Assembly (NCBI GenBank): GCA_903832855.1
Contig: CAILDB010000006.1
Coordinates: 1-32,142 of the forward strand
Origin: an uncultured bacterium
GTDB lineage: Bacteria; Patescibacteriota; Minisyncoccia; Phycocordibacterales; GWA1-40-21
DNA length: 32,142 nt
Direction of reading: 5' to 3'
In this document: positions 1-5,670 of the stretch, one piece after another
Layout: every line of letters begins with the position of its first letter
Numbering within the stretch: position 1 is the first letter of the stretch
Program-made: the position numbers and the translations under genes
Notes under the pieces: model-generated
Databases searched by the model: none
The model's input: the letters and a program-made list of their open reading frames with translations, nothing else
Told to the model about the DNA's origin: nothing

Positions 1-45
1 AATGACTATCCAGAACAGAATTTTCAAAATGTCCTGAGTGTTCAC
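1..45 (-). CDS. 5' end of a gene leaving the window (membrane or secreted start)
   Basis: A GTG codon at 45 opens a frame that runs uninterrupted to the window edge and encodes NTQDILKILFWIVI after the initiator, which resembles the start of a signal anchor. An AGAGGTGA Shine-Dalgarno lies about 6 nt upstream, and a consensus promoter (106-134) points into it with a leader of roughly 55 nt. Only 15 codons are visible, so the function is unknown. The promoter plus Shine-Dalgarno arrangement is the same as for the other small secreted or membrane genes in this window. Confidence 0.5.
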   Translation of the reverse strand, partial: MNTQDILKILFWIVI

Positions 46-105
46 TAGTCACCTCTTTCTTTTTGAAATGTTTAAGAACAAAACGAAACCTAAATTCCAT
101 CTACA

Positions 106-134
106 ATGTTAGCACAAAGAGATTAGAAAGTCAA
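106..134 (-). promoter_or_regulatory. Sigma70-type promoter reading left
   Basis: On the minus strand there is a TTGACT (-35, 134-129), a 17-nt spacer ending in TGC, and TAACAT (-10, 111-106). Both hexamers, the spacer length and the TGC extension are identical to the promoter at 17352-17380. It should drive the gene truncated at the left edge. Confidence 0.75.
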
Positions 135-149
135 GGTTTTGAAAATTAG

Positions 150-509
150 CTAAATAATTGTTGAAGTTGAACACTCTTCCCCGTCTGATATTGTATCTGC
201 AGAACAAGTAGTAATAGTGCAATCTTTTTCACCAGTTTCGCAGATTAGCGGATCACAACCTTCTACTGCTGGGTCACAAAGTTCAATATTAAAAGCTTTC
301 TTTTCTATCTTTTTATAATAATCTATCTGGGCAGGACAGTCAGTGCCTTCGCAAGGTGCATAGAAACAACTTTCTGTTTGTGGGTCACATTTTATTTGAG
401 CAAACACCAAATAATCTTTTTTGATTACATATTTGTGAAAAGTCACACCAATAGAAATGACAATCAAAACGCCAAATATCCAAAACAAAATTTTTGATTT
501 TTTATTCAT
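150..509 (-). CDS. Cys-rich membrane-anchored extracytoplasmic protein
   Basis: 119 aa. Residues 1-10 are basic, followed by one hydrophobic segment (about 8-24) that acts as a signal anchor. The rest is a soluble tail with ten cysteines, including two copies of a CDPxxExC motif (CDPQTESC and CDPAVEGC). CDPxxExC-type cysteine patterns occur in exported proteins of Patescibacteria; the molecular role is not known. The ATG lies 3 nt after the stop of the metallopeptidase gene, so the two are probably translated from one mRNA by coupling. The cysteines may form disulfides or bind metal outside the cell; this is inference. No terminator is evident after the stop. Confidence 0.75.
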   Translation of the reverse strand: MNKKSKILFWIFGVLIVISIGVTFHKYVIKKDYLVFAQIKCDPQTESCFYAPCEGTDCPAQIDYYKKIEKKAFNIELCDPAVEGCDPLICETGEKDCTITTCSADTISDGEECSTSTII

Positions 510-512
510 ATT

Positions 513-1172
513 TTACTTTAATGTTTCAACAAAATTTTTCTCAATATCTTCTAAGCTTTTGTTGAAGACACTCAAAAATAACTTATCAAAAGCATTGCAA
601 GAATAATTTGACTTGAGTTTTTTAACTAGCTCAACAACCTTATTCAAGGAATATTTATTTATTAAAAAATCCACAAACAAACAAGAGTAGGCGTATGCAC
701 TATAATTTGAATACTTATTCCAGCCATATTCAGTTGATATTTTTGATAGATAATCATTTTCTACAAAAATACCTTTATCCCTGTATTGTGTCATTTGGTC
801 TGCAAGATACATCGATAATCCTTCATTTAACCACATTGGTATCATTTTTCCATCAGAGATTTTATTTATGTAAATATGAGATATCTCATGTTTCAATATT
901 CTTGGAAAATCATCTCTTGGATGTGAGCTGTATTTTTCAAAAGAGTCCTCGTGAATAATATCTATCTCATTTTTATCAGATGTATTTCCAACCTCCCAAT
1001 CAGAAGTTTTCCTATTCAGTTGTTTATCAAAACTTTTTCTCGTATCGTGTAATCTAACTTTTATTAAAAAATCGGTAGATATTCCTAATCTACTTTCAAT
1101 ATCTGGGATTATTTTATCCAAAATAATCTTTGTATTTTCTATATTTTTTCCTAAAACCTGTACTTTACTCAT
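513..1172 (-). CDS. Gluzincin-type zinc metallopeptidase (peptidase MA-like)
   Basis: 219 aa. It carries the zinc motif HEISH (HExxH) in ILKHEISHIYI and, about 20 residues later, WLNEGLSMYLA, whose glutamate is the expected third zinc ligand of gluzincins, as in peptidase-MA-like domains. No signal peptide is visible. An upstream in-frame ATG near 1295 exists, but that extension would cross the terminator and the peptide gene next door. I place the start at 1172, where TGC-TATCAT ends 6 nt before the ATG (leaderless). The next gene starts 3 nt after its stop, so it forms a two-gene unit with the Cys-rich anchored protein. The substrate is unknown. Confidence 0.75.
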   Translation of the reverse strand: MSKVQVLGKNIENTKIILDKIIPDIESRLGISTDFLIKVRLHDTRKSFDKQLNRKTSDWEVGNTSDKNEIDIIHEDSFEKYSSHPRDDFPRILKHEISHIYINKISDGKMIPMWLNEGLSMYLADQMTQYRDKGIFVENDYLSKISTEYGWNKYSNYSAYAYSCLFVDFLINKYSLNKVVELVKKLKSNYSCNAFDKLFLSVFNKSLEDIEKNFVETLK

Positions 1173-1178
1173 AGTGCA

Positions 1179-1187
1179 ATGATAGCA
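1179..1187 (-). promoter_or_regulatory. Extended -10 promoter (TGCTATCAT) for the metallopeptidase gene
   Basis: The minus strand reads TGC TATCAT followed by 6 nt and the ATG at 1172. Transcription should start at or next to the A of the start codon. No Shine-Dalgarno is present. Confidence 0.55.
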
Positions 1188-1199
1188 TAAATTTAAAAT

Positions 1200-1237
1200 A
1201 AAAAAAGGAGTAACGGTGATATTCTCACCACTACTCC
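1200..1237 (-). terminator. Intrinsic terminator of the RiPP-like operon
   Basis: On the minus strand GGAGTA-GTGGTGA, a short loop, and TCACC-GT-TACTCC form a stem followed by seven T. It lies 22 nt after the precursor stop codon and closes the rSAM/peptide transcript before the unrelated metallopeptidase gene. Confidence 0.85.
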
Positions 1238-1258
1238 CCCGGGCAACCCCGTCTGGCT

Positions 1259-1432
1259 TCATTTGTTGCAGCCAGTGTTCTGACAGGAAACACACTGCTG
1301 GCAGCCCCGACAGGATTGTGCCAGGACTCCATCCATGATCCTCACAGGAGTGTTTTGCTCACTCCTGTCAAAACCACGGTTGAGGAGCTCATGTGTATCC
1401 GCAAAGAACTCAGATACCAGGTCCGTTTTCAT
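1259..1432 (-). CDS. Putative RiPP precursor peptide with C-terminal Cys cluster
   Basis: 57 aa and easily missed. It starts at ATG 1432 behind a strong Shine-Dalgarno (AAAGGAGAAAAAAC) and ends with TGA at 1259. The N-terminal 39 residues are cysteine-free and helical or acidic in character, like a leader. The C-terminal core is CRGCQQCVSCQNTGC (residues 41-55): five cysteines spaced 2-2-2-4, then NK and stop. It follows the radical SAM/SPASM gene by 34 nt on the same strand and is followed directly by a terminator, so both share one mRNA. Precursor-plus-SPASM-maturase pairing and a Cys-dense tail are hallmarks of thioether peptides (sactipeptides and ranthipeptides). That this peptide is modified is inference; I do not recognise its family. 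Confidence 0.75.
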   Translation of the reverse strand: MKTDLVSEFFADTHELLNRGFDRSEQNTPVRIMDGVLAQSCRGCQQCVSCQNTGCNK

Positions 1433-1466
1433 GTTTTTTCTCCTTTTTTAGGTTTATCTTACTGCA

Positions 1467-2795
1467 TCAATTACTAACTTTCTTCACCTCCTTTCTTTTA
1501 ACTATCCCAGAAAAAACCAACTTCTGTATCACAGGTTCGAGCATCTCTTCTGTGTGTCCAGTCTTTTTCGCTAATAAACCGAGAGAAAAGCTCTCGAACT
1601 GTTTAATGAGCGAAACAAAACCAAACCCCTTCGAAGTAAGATACTCTAGCTTGCCATATACAGATACAACATACCCGTTCTGTTCCTCTCTGATTATACA
1701 ATGTTTGTTGAATTCAAACAAGTCGTTTGCGTCCAACAGAACTGGACATTCTCCTCGTGGTAACAGGGCCACTCTTTTCGGATCAGATATTGGTTCTGTC
1801 ATATACATGTCTTGCCCATTGTATAATCCAGTGGTAGTTCTCGCTGACATGCGACATCCACCTTCACACACCATAAGGGCATTACATTTTATACATTTCT
1901 CTGGAAGGATTGACGGCGATGACCATTCCTTCATTTTTTCCCAAACATCCAGAAACTTATCTGGCAACACATTACCGTATAACACATCAGAGTGTATACA
2001 CGGTCTCATATCACCTCTAGATGAAATGGCACAAGAAGAAACAGCCGCCGAGCACATTCTATTACCAAAAAAACGTACGAACTCGTTCTCATCTTCTGGT
2101 CCAAAAAGGCATCTCGCCAAGGGTTCAAGTACATCTACAGTAAGGGTCAGTTCTGAACTAATCCTTATGAGCTCCCTCAAGCAAACCTTGCATTCCTCCG
2201 CCGATAAACATAATGGAATGTTTGATTTACAAGACGGTACGATTGGTCCAGAACAAAAGTTTTTTACACCAATGTCTTTGACCAACTTAGCCGTATCCCA
2301 TAGAGAAGACAGACTGATCTTTGATACTGGCATATTGACTGCAACATCAATTCCAGCATCAAGGAGGTTTCTAATCCCGTCAATCGTTTTGGCGAAACTA
2401 CCTCCTGGTCCAGCTATAGAGTTATGTACTACTTCCGGTCCAAGAACAGAGATCAGGGCATGGTTCAAACCACGCCCAGCCAGAGTCCTGGCATCCTCTT
2501 TTTCGATGAGTACGCCGTTACTGTTTAGACCTATGTCTATATCAAGCCGGTGTAGCTCAGACACTAAGTCAAACAAGACCTTCTTCCGTAACATTGGCTC
2601 TCCACCAGTGAGCGTAACGGAGCCAACTTTCGCAGAATGGATTTGTCTGACAATCGTTATGAACTCGGCTGTACCAAGTTCATCATTGGGCGGATTCTTA
2701 TCCTTTCTCCAATAATTGTAACAATGCCGGCAAATCTGATTACAACGCTCAGTCAATTCAATCTGGACATCTAACGGAGACGATAGCCTATTCAT
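1467..2795 (-). CDS. Radical SAM/SPASM peptide maturase with C-terminal RRE-like domain
   Basis: 442 aa. The radical SAM motif CxxxCxxC is at C18-C22-C25, and the SAM-binding GGEP at 64-67. The SPASM domain spans about 248-320, with C248, C255, C266, C301xxC304, C310 and C314, which fits ligands for auxiliary 4Fe-4S clusters; C350 is a further candidate. Residues about 360-435 look like a winged-helix PqqD-like recognition domain (inference from its pattern). Such enzymes install thioether or carbon-carbon links in Cys-rich peptides, and the likely substrate is the 57-aa peptide encoded 34 nt downstream. ATG 2795 has an AAAGGAAC Shine-Dalgarno 6-7 nt upstream. The gene is visibly more GC-rich (about 45% in a sampled line) than the neighbouring housekeeping genes, which suggests transfer. 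No exporter or protease gene is adjacent. Confidence 0.88.
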   Translation of the reverse strand: MNRLSSPLDVQIELTERCNQICRHCYNYWRKDKNPPNDELGTAEFITIVRQIHSAKVGSVTLTGGEPMLRKKVLFDLVSELHRLDIDIGLNSNGVLIEKEDARTLAGRGLNHALISVLGPEVVHNSIAGPGGSFAKTIDGIRNLLDAGIDVAVNMPVSKISLSSLWDTAKLVKDIGVKNFCSGPIVPSCKSNIPLCLSAEECKVCLRELIRISSELTLTVDVLEPLARCLFGPEDENEFVRFFGNRMCSAAVSSCAISSRGDMRPCIHSDVLYGNVLPDKFLDVWEKMKEWSSPSILPEKCIKCNALMVCEGGCRMSARTTTGLYNGQDMYMTEPISDPKRVALLPRGECPVLLDANDLFEFNKHCIIREEQNGYVVSVYGKLEYLTSKGFGFVSLIKQFESFSLGLLAKKTGHTEEMLEPVIQKLVFSGIVKRKEVKKVSN

Positions 2796-2860
2796 GATTT
2801 AGTTCCTTTCGTGGTTTGTAAAAGACCTTCATCTTAGAACACCTAAGACATCTGTTGTAA

Positions 2861-2888
2861 AGACTAGCAAGCTAATAGTAAATGTCAA
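2861..2888 (-). promoter_or_regulatory. Promoter of the rSAM/peptide operon
   Basis: The minus strand carries TTGACA (2888-2883), a 16-nt spacer and TAGTCT (2866-2861), about 65 nt before the maturase ATG. The rest of the 2796-3220 gene-free stretch holds only the hairpin at 3018-3067 and the repeat at 3075-3115. Confidence 0.6.
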
Positions 2889-3017
2889 GGACGGTCAATT
2901 GTTCCTCATACTATGCTAGTTGTAGACTCAGTAGACATACCCAAATCCTCTAGTTCTTTGATTGAAAGCTTGATATCGTCACTATGTTGAATAAGTTCGG
3001 AAAGCCAGTATAATGGG

Positions 3018-3067
3018 TCACAATAAAGAAAAAGACTGGACTGCTCCAGTCTTTTTCTTTATTGTGA
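3018..3067. terminator. Perfect 23-bp hairpin, probable bidirectional terminator
   Basis: The two 23-nt arms (3018-3040 and 3045-3067) are exact reverse complements around a CTGC loop. The arms contain A/T runs that would give a U-tract in either direction. It insulates the RiPP operon from the ZIP transporter gene, although no gene obviously ends into it. Confidence 0.6.
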
Positions 3068-3074
3068 AAGCGCA

Positions 3075-3115
3075 GTGATATTTTGTCAGCAGACAAAATC
3101 ACGAGCTGGGGTCGC
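3075..3115 (+). repeat. Palindromic mosaic repeat (CAGCAG-loop hairpin plus GGGGTCGC)
   Basis: An A/T hairpin with the loop TCAGCAGA (3075-3102) is followed by GAGCTGGGGTCGC. The same modules recur near 11423, 14691, 18663 and 27361, so this is a member of a dispersed family rather than a local terminator. Confidence 0.5.
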
Positions 3116-3204
3116 AAACACTTACACATTTTGAAATTAATTAATTTAAAAATGTTTAGTGATTTGTGACTACATAATTTATGAATGCGAAGCATACGAA
3201 AATC

Positions 3205-3213
3205 TGCTATAAT
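3205..3213 (+). promoter_or_regulatory. Extended -10 (TGCTATAAT) for the ZIP gene
   Basis: TGC-TATAAT ends 7 nt before the ATG at 3221, which implies a leaderless transcript. This decides the start against an upstream in-frame ATG at 3185. Confidence 0.7.
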
Positions 3214-3220
3214 CAAAAAT

Positions 3221-3946
3221 ATGGAAGTTGTTTTCCTGTCAATTTTAACTTTTATTTCCACCGCACTTGGCGGGCTTTTTTCAATTAAACAGAAAGATAA
3301 TCTTCACAGAATAATGGGCTTTACTGCAGGAGTGCTTCTTGGAGTCGTGTTTTTTGATATTTTCCCTGAAATTATAAATTTGATTAAGGAAAATAATTTT
3401 AGTTCAAATGGAGTTATGATTGCTCTTGTCCTTGGATTTTTGGTTTTTCATATTTTGGAAAAGACGATTTTGATTCACCATTCACACGAGGATGAATATG
3501 CAGACCACAAACATCCACAAGTTGGTGTCGCTTCGGCACTAGCACTCGTAGTTCACAGTTTTATGGATGGTGCAGGTATTGGTCTAGGTTTTCAAGTAAG
3601 TAACGAAGTTGGAATTTTAGTGGCAATCGCTGTCATAGCTCACGATTTTACTGATGGGATGAATACTGTTACGTTAATGCTAACCCACAAAAACAGTTTG
3701 TTGAAAGCAAAATGGTTTTTATTACTAGACGCACTGGCACCGATTCTCGGAGCTATATCCACATTATTTTTTAAAGTTCCAACGAATTTCCTTGTTTTGT
3801 ATCTTGGATTTTTTGCCGGCTTTCTCCTCTACATTGGTGCAAGCGATATTTTACCTGAGGCACATAGTAAAAATAGTTCACTCAAAACAATTGCTTTAAC
3901 CATTGCTGGAGTAATTCTTATTTTTATAATTACTCGTCTAGTCTAA
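3221..3946 (+). CDS. ZIP-family divalent metal transporter
   Basis: 241 aa, about eight hydrophobic segments. The central metal-binding signatures of ZIP permeases are present: HSFMDGAGIG in one helix and HDFTDGMN in the next. A His-rich loop (HHSHEDEYADHKHP) lies between earlier helices, as is usual in this family. ZIP proteins move zinc, iron or manganese into the cytoplasm; the metal cannot be told from sequence. The start at 3221 is chosen because a TATAAT box ends 7 nt upstream and the first helix begins at once (MEVVFLSILTF). The next gene, tsaD, begins 36 nt later with its own weak -10, so linkage may be incidental. Confidence 0.9.
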   Translation: MEVVFLSILTFISTALGGLFSIKQKDNLHRIMGFTAGVLLGVVFFDIFPEIINLIKENNFSSNGVMIALVLGFLVFHILEKTILIHHSHEDEYADHKHPQVGVASALALVVHSFMDGAGIGLGFQVSNEVGILVAIAVIAHDFTDGMNTVTLMLTHKNSLLKAKWFLLLDALAPILGAISTLFFKVPTNFLVLYLGFFAGFLLYIGASDILPEAHSKNSSLKTIALTIAGVILIFIITRLV

Positions 3947-3982
3947 GTTGATTAAATTTCAATTTTAGATTACTCTTCTAAT

Positions 3983-5170
3983 ATGATTATTTTAGGTATT
4001 GAAACATCCTGCGACGAGACAGCAATAAGCACTTTGGATATTGAAAAAATTGGAGAAAAAACGGTTATAAAAGTTCTGGGAAATCAACTTTTTTCACAAA
4101 TTGCAATACACGCACAATACGGCGGGGTCTTCCCTATGATGGCCAAAAGATCTCACGCAGAAAATATTCTTCCGTTATTTTCGGAATGTTTGAAGGAAGC
4201 AGGACTTTATAATGAAACTCGAACTGAATTGTCGGAAGAAAAAATTCAAAAGACAAAAGAAATTTTAGAAAGAGAATTTGAACTTGCAGAAAAAGTTGTG
4301 GAATTTGCAAAAAATGTTTCTGCTCCGAAAATTGATGCAATTTCCGTCACACAAGGTCCCGGACTTGAGCCAGCACTTTGGGTTGGACTCAACTTTGCAA
4401 AAGCAATTTCATATCTTTGGGACATTCCGCTCATTCCCACAAATCATATGGAGGGGCACATTTTTGCAGGGCTTATGCAAAAGTCTGAAAGCGGTTACGA
4501 AATCACAAATCCAGAAATGCCAGCAATTTCATTGCTTATTAGCGGTGGTCACACACAGCTCGTTCTCTCAAAATCATTACAAGAATATGAGGTTGTGGGC
4601 GAAACAAGAGATGATGCCGTGGGTGAAGCATTTGATAAGGTGGCAAGAATTATTGGACTTCCCTATCCTGGTGGACCGCAAATTTCTAAACTTGCTGAAA
4701 AAGAAAGAATGGATTGCTTCGCAGAGCTCGCAAAGACAGAAGAGAAAAAATGGAATTTCCCTCGCCCAATGATTCACTCAAAAGATTTGAACTTTTCTTT
4801 TTCTGGATTAAAAACTTCCATACTTTACACTGTCAAAAAAATCCCTGAAATGACAGAAAAAATAAAACAAGAAATTGCGCGAGAATTTGAAGACGCTGTA
4901 GTAGAAGTCCTCACACACAAAACAAAGGATGCGATAGAACAGTATGGAGCAAAAACCCTCATACTCGGTGGAGGAGTAAGTGCCAACAAAGAAATTCGAA
5001 AGAAACTGGCCGAGCTCGCAGACTCGCTCGGCGTCTCTTTCTTCGTCCCAGAAATCAGTGCCTCAACCGACAACTCTCTCATGATGGCGGTCGCTGGGTT
5101 TTTTAATTTTCATAATCAAAAACCATATTCCGGAGAAACTCTCAAGGCTGATGGCAATTTGACTTTGTAA
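3983..5170 (+). CDS. tsaD: tRNA N6-adenosine threonylcarbamoyltransferase TsaD
   Basis: 395 aa, longer than the usual 330-350. It transfers the threonylcarbamoyl group to A37 of ANN-decoding tRNAs with TsaB/TsaE. Landmarks: ETSCDETA at the N-terminus, the metal-binding His pair in NHMEGH (154-159), ISGGHTQL, and the closing glycine motif LGGGVSANKEIR. The extra length sits in a charged insertion around residues 75-105 and a short one at 243-254, MDCFAELAKTEE. The latter is encoded by a copy of a palindromic repeat also found in alr and in an intergenic spacer. A TACTCT box ends 6 nt before ATG 3983 (leaderless type). No Shine-Dalgarno is seen. Confidence 0.93.
   Translation: MIILGIETSCDETAISTLDIEKIGEKTVIKVLGNQLFSQIAIHAQYGGVFPMMAKRSHAENILPLFSECLKEAGLYNETRTELSEEKIQKTKEILEREFELAEKVVEFAKNVSAPKIDAISVTQGPGLEPALWVGLNFAKAISYLWDIPLIPTNHMEGHIFAGLMQKSESGYEITNPEMPAISLLISGGHTQLVLSKSLQEYEVVGETRDDAVGEAFDKVARIIGLPYPGGPQISKLAEKERMDCFAELAKTEEKKWNFPRPMIHSKDLNFSFSGLKTSILYTVKKIPEMTEKIKQEIAREFEDAVVEVLTHKTKDAIEQYGAKTLILGGGVSANKEIRKKLAELADSLGVSFFVPEISASTDNSLMMAVAGFFNFHNQKPYSGETLKADGNLTL
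4710..4740 (+). repeat. In-frame palindromic repeat fragment inside tsaD
   Basis: TGGATTGCTTCGC, then five variable bases, then CTCGCAAAGACAGA matches the intergenic copy at 14715-14758 and the copy inside alr (18195-18237) almost base for base. It adds about 12 residues between KLAEKER and KKWNFPRPM, a surface segment before the conserved FSFSGLKT motif, and keeps the reading frame. Confidence 0.75.
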
Positions 5171-5187
5171 AAGTCTTTTGCTAATCT
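5159..5187 (+). promoter_or_regulatory. Strong sigma70 promoter overlapping the tsaD 3' end
   Basis: TTGACT (5159-5164), a 17-nt spacer ending in TGC, and TAATCT (5182-5187). It overlaps the last codons of tsaD and would start an RNA near 5194, with no credible protein-coding frame downstream. Confidence 0.7.
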
Positions 5188-5193
5188 TTATGA

Positions 5194-5356
5194 ATCGCCA
5201 CCAGTCCGAACTTTGCGGGATTGGGAGTTGATCAAGGACATACAGGTGGTTCTCTTTCCGGAAGAGGACTGCAGTAAAGCCGACACAGCAAGGGTAGTTG
5301 TTCTCCTTCCAGGAGGTGACGACTACGCCGTACCTACACGTGGGTACGGCTTTTTT
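5194..5356 (+). ncRNA. Candidate structured small RNA (about 160 nt)
   Basis: The interval is bounded by a consensus promoter (5159-5187) and a perfect 8-bp GC-rich terminator stem (5327-5334 with 5343-5350) followed by six T. Inside, local hairpins such as CTCTTTCCGGAAGAG and a TAGT...ACTA arm around TTCTCC/GGAGG are visible. The stretch is more GC-rich than the flanking genes. The only frame has a TTG start and no Shine-Dalgarno. I find no SRP, 6S, RNase P or tmRNA signature. It is likely an independent RNA gene of unknown role. Confidence 0.5.
5327..5356 (+). terminator. Intrinsic terminator of the 5194 RNA
   Basis: GCCGTACC, an 8-nt loop, GGTACGGC and TTTTTT. The perfect stem and U-tract are diagnostic on the plus strand. 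It may also catch read-through from tsaD. Confidence 0.85.
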
Positions 5357-5394
5357 ATTTCCCAAAAAACATTATTTTTGCTATTATCAACGCA

Positions 5395-5635
5395 GTAACC
5401 GACGTGAAGGATTTCTCTCATCCAAAAGTCGGTGAGGCGGTCGCGCCCGAGAGATCGTCTGGTTTGGCAACTCACCACACTTATCGGACTAAAGAATAGG
5501 AGAGAATTAAAGCGAACTTGTACACAAGCCAAGATTCCGCTTGCCACCCTGACCTGAGCCCGCATCTTTCCTTATTAGTACGAATCCTAGGTTCGCAACG
5601 AAAAGGAGAAATGACGAAGCGGGGGTGGTTTTTCT
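5395..5635 (+). ncRNA. Candidate structured RNA upstream of valS (about 240 nt)
   Basis: It begins just after an extended -10 TGC-TATTAT (5382-5387). Visible helices: ACCGAC with GTCGGT enclosing GGAT/ATCC; GGTGAG with CTCACC; AAGCG with CGCTT enclosing CTTGT/ACAAG; and a long terminal arm, CCACC with GGTGG and CCCGC with GCGGG enclosing TTTCCTT/AAGGAGAAA. The arm ends in TTTTTCTTT, a terminator. The position suggests a valS leader, but the T-box core is missing and valS has its own -10 at 5659-5664 after the terminator. I therefore read it as a separate RNA gene of unknown class. Confidence 0.5.
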
Positions 5636-5670
5636 TTGTCTAAATATCATTTATTTGCTATTATTTACCC

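Noticed and set aside
1173-1295. Upstream extension of the metallopeptidase to an earlier ATG
   Set aside because: It would translate through the operon terminator and part of the peptide gene; a -10 box sits 6 nt before the internal ATG at 1172.
1393-2715. Long open frame on the plus strand opposite the rSAM gene
   Set aside because: It is the antisense shadow of a clearly recognisable SPASM protein; it has no Shine-Dalgarno, no promoter and an implausible composition.
5213-5398. 61-residue frame starting with TTG between tsaD and valS
   Set aside because: No Shine-Dalgarno and it runs through the terminator stem; the promoter, hairpins and terminator fit an RNA better.
5395-5635. T-box leader controlling valS
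   Set aside because: I see no AGGGTGGNACCGCG core, and valS has its own -10 box after the terminator.
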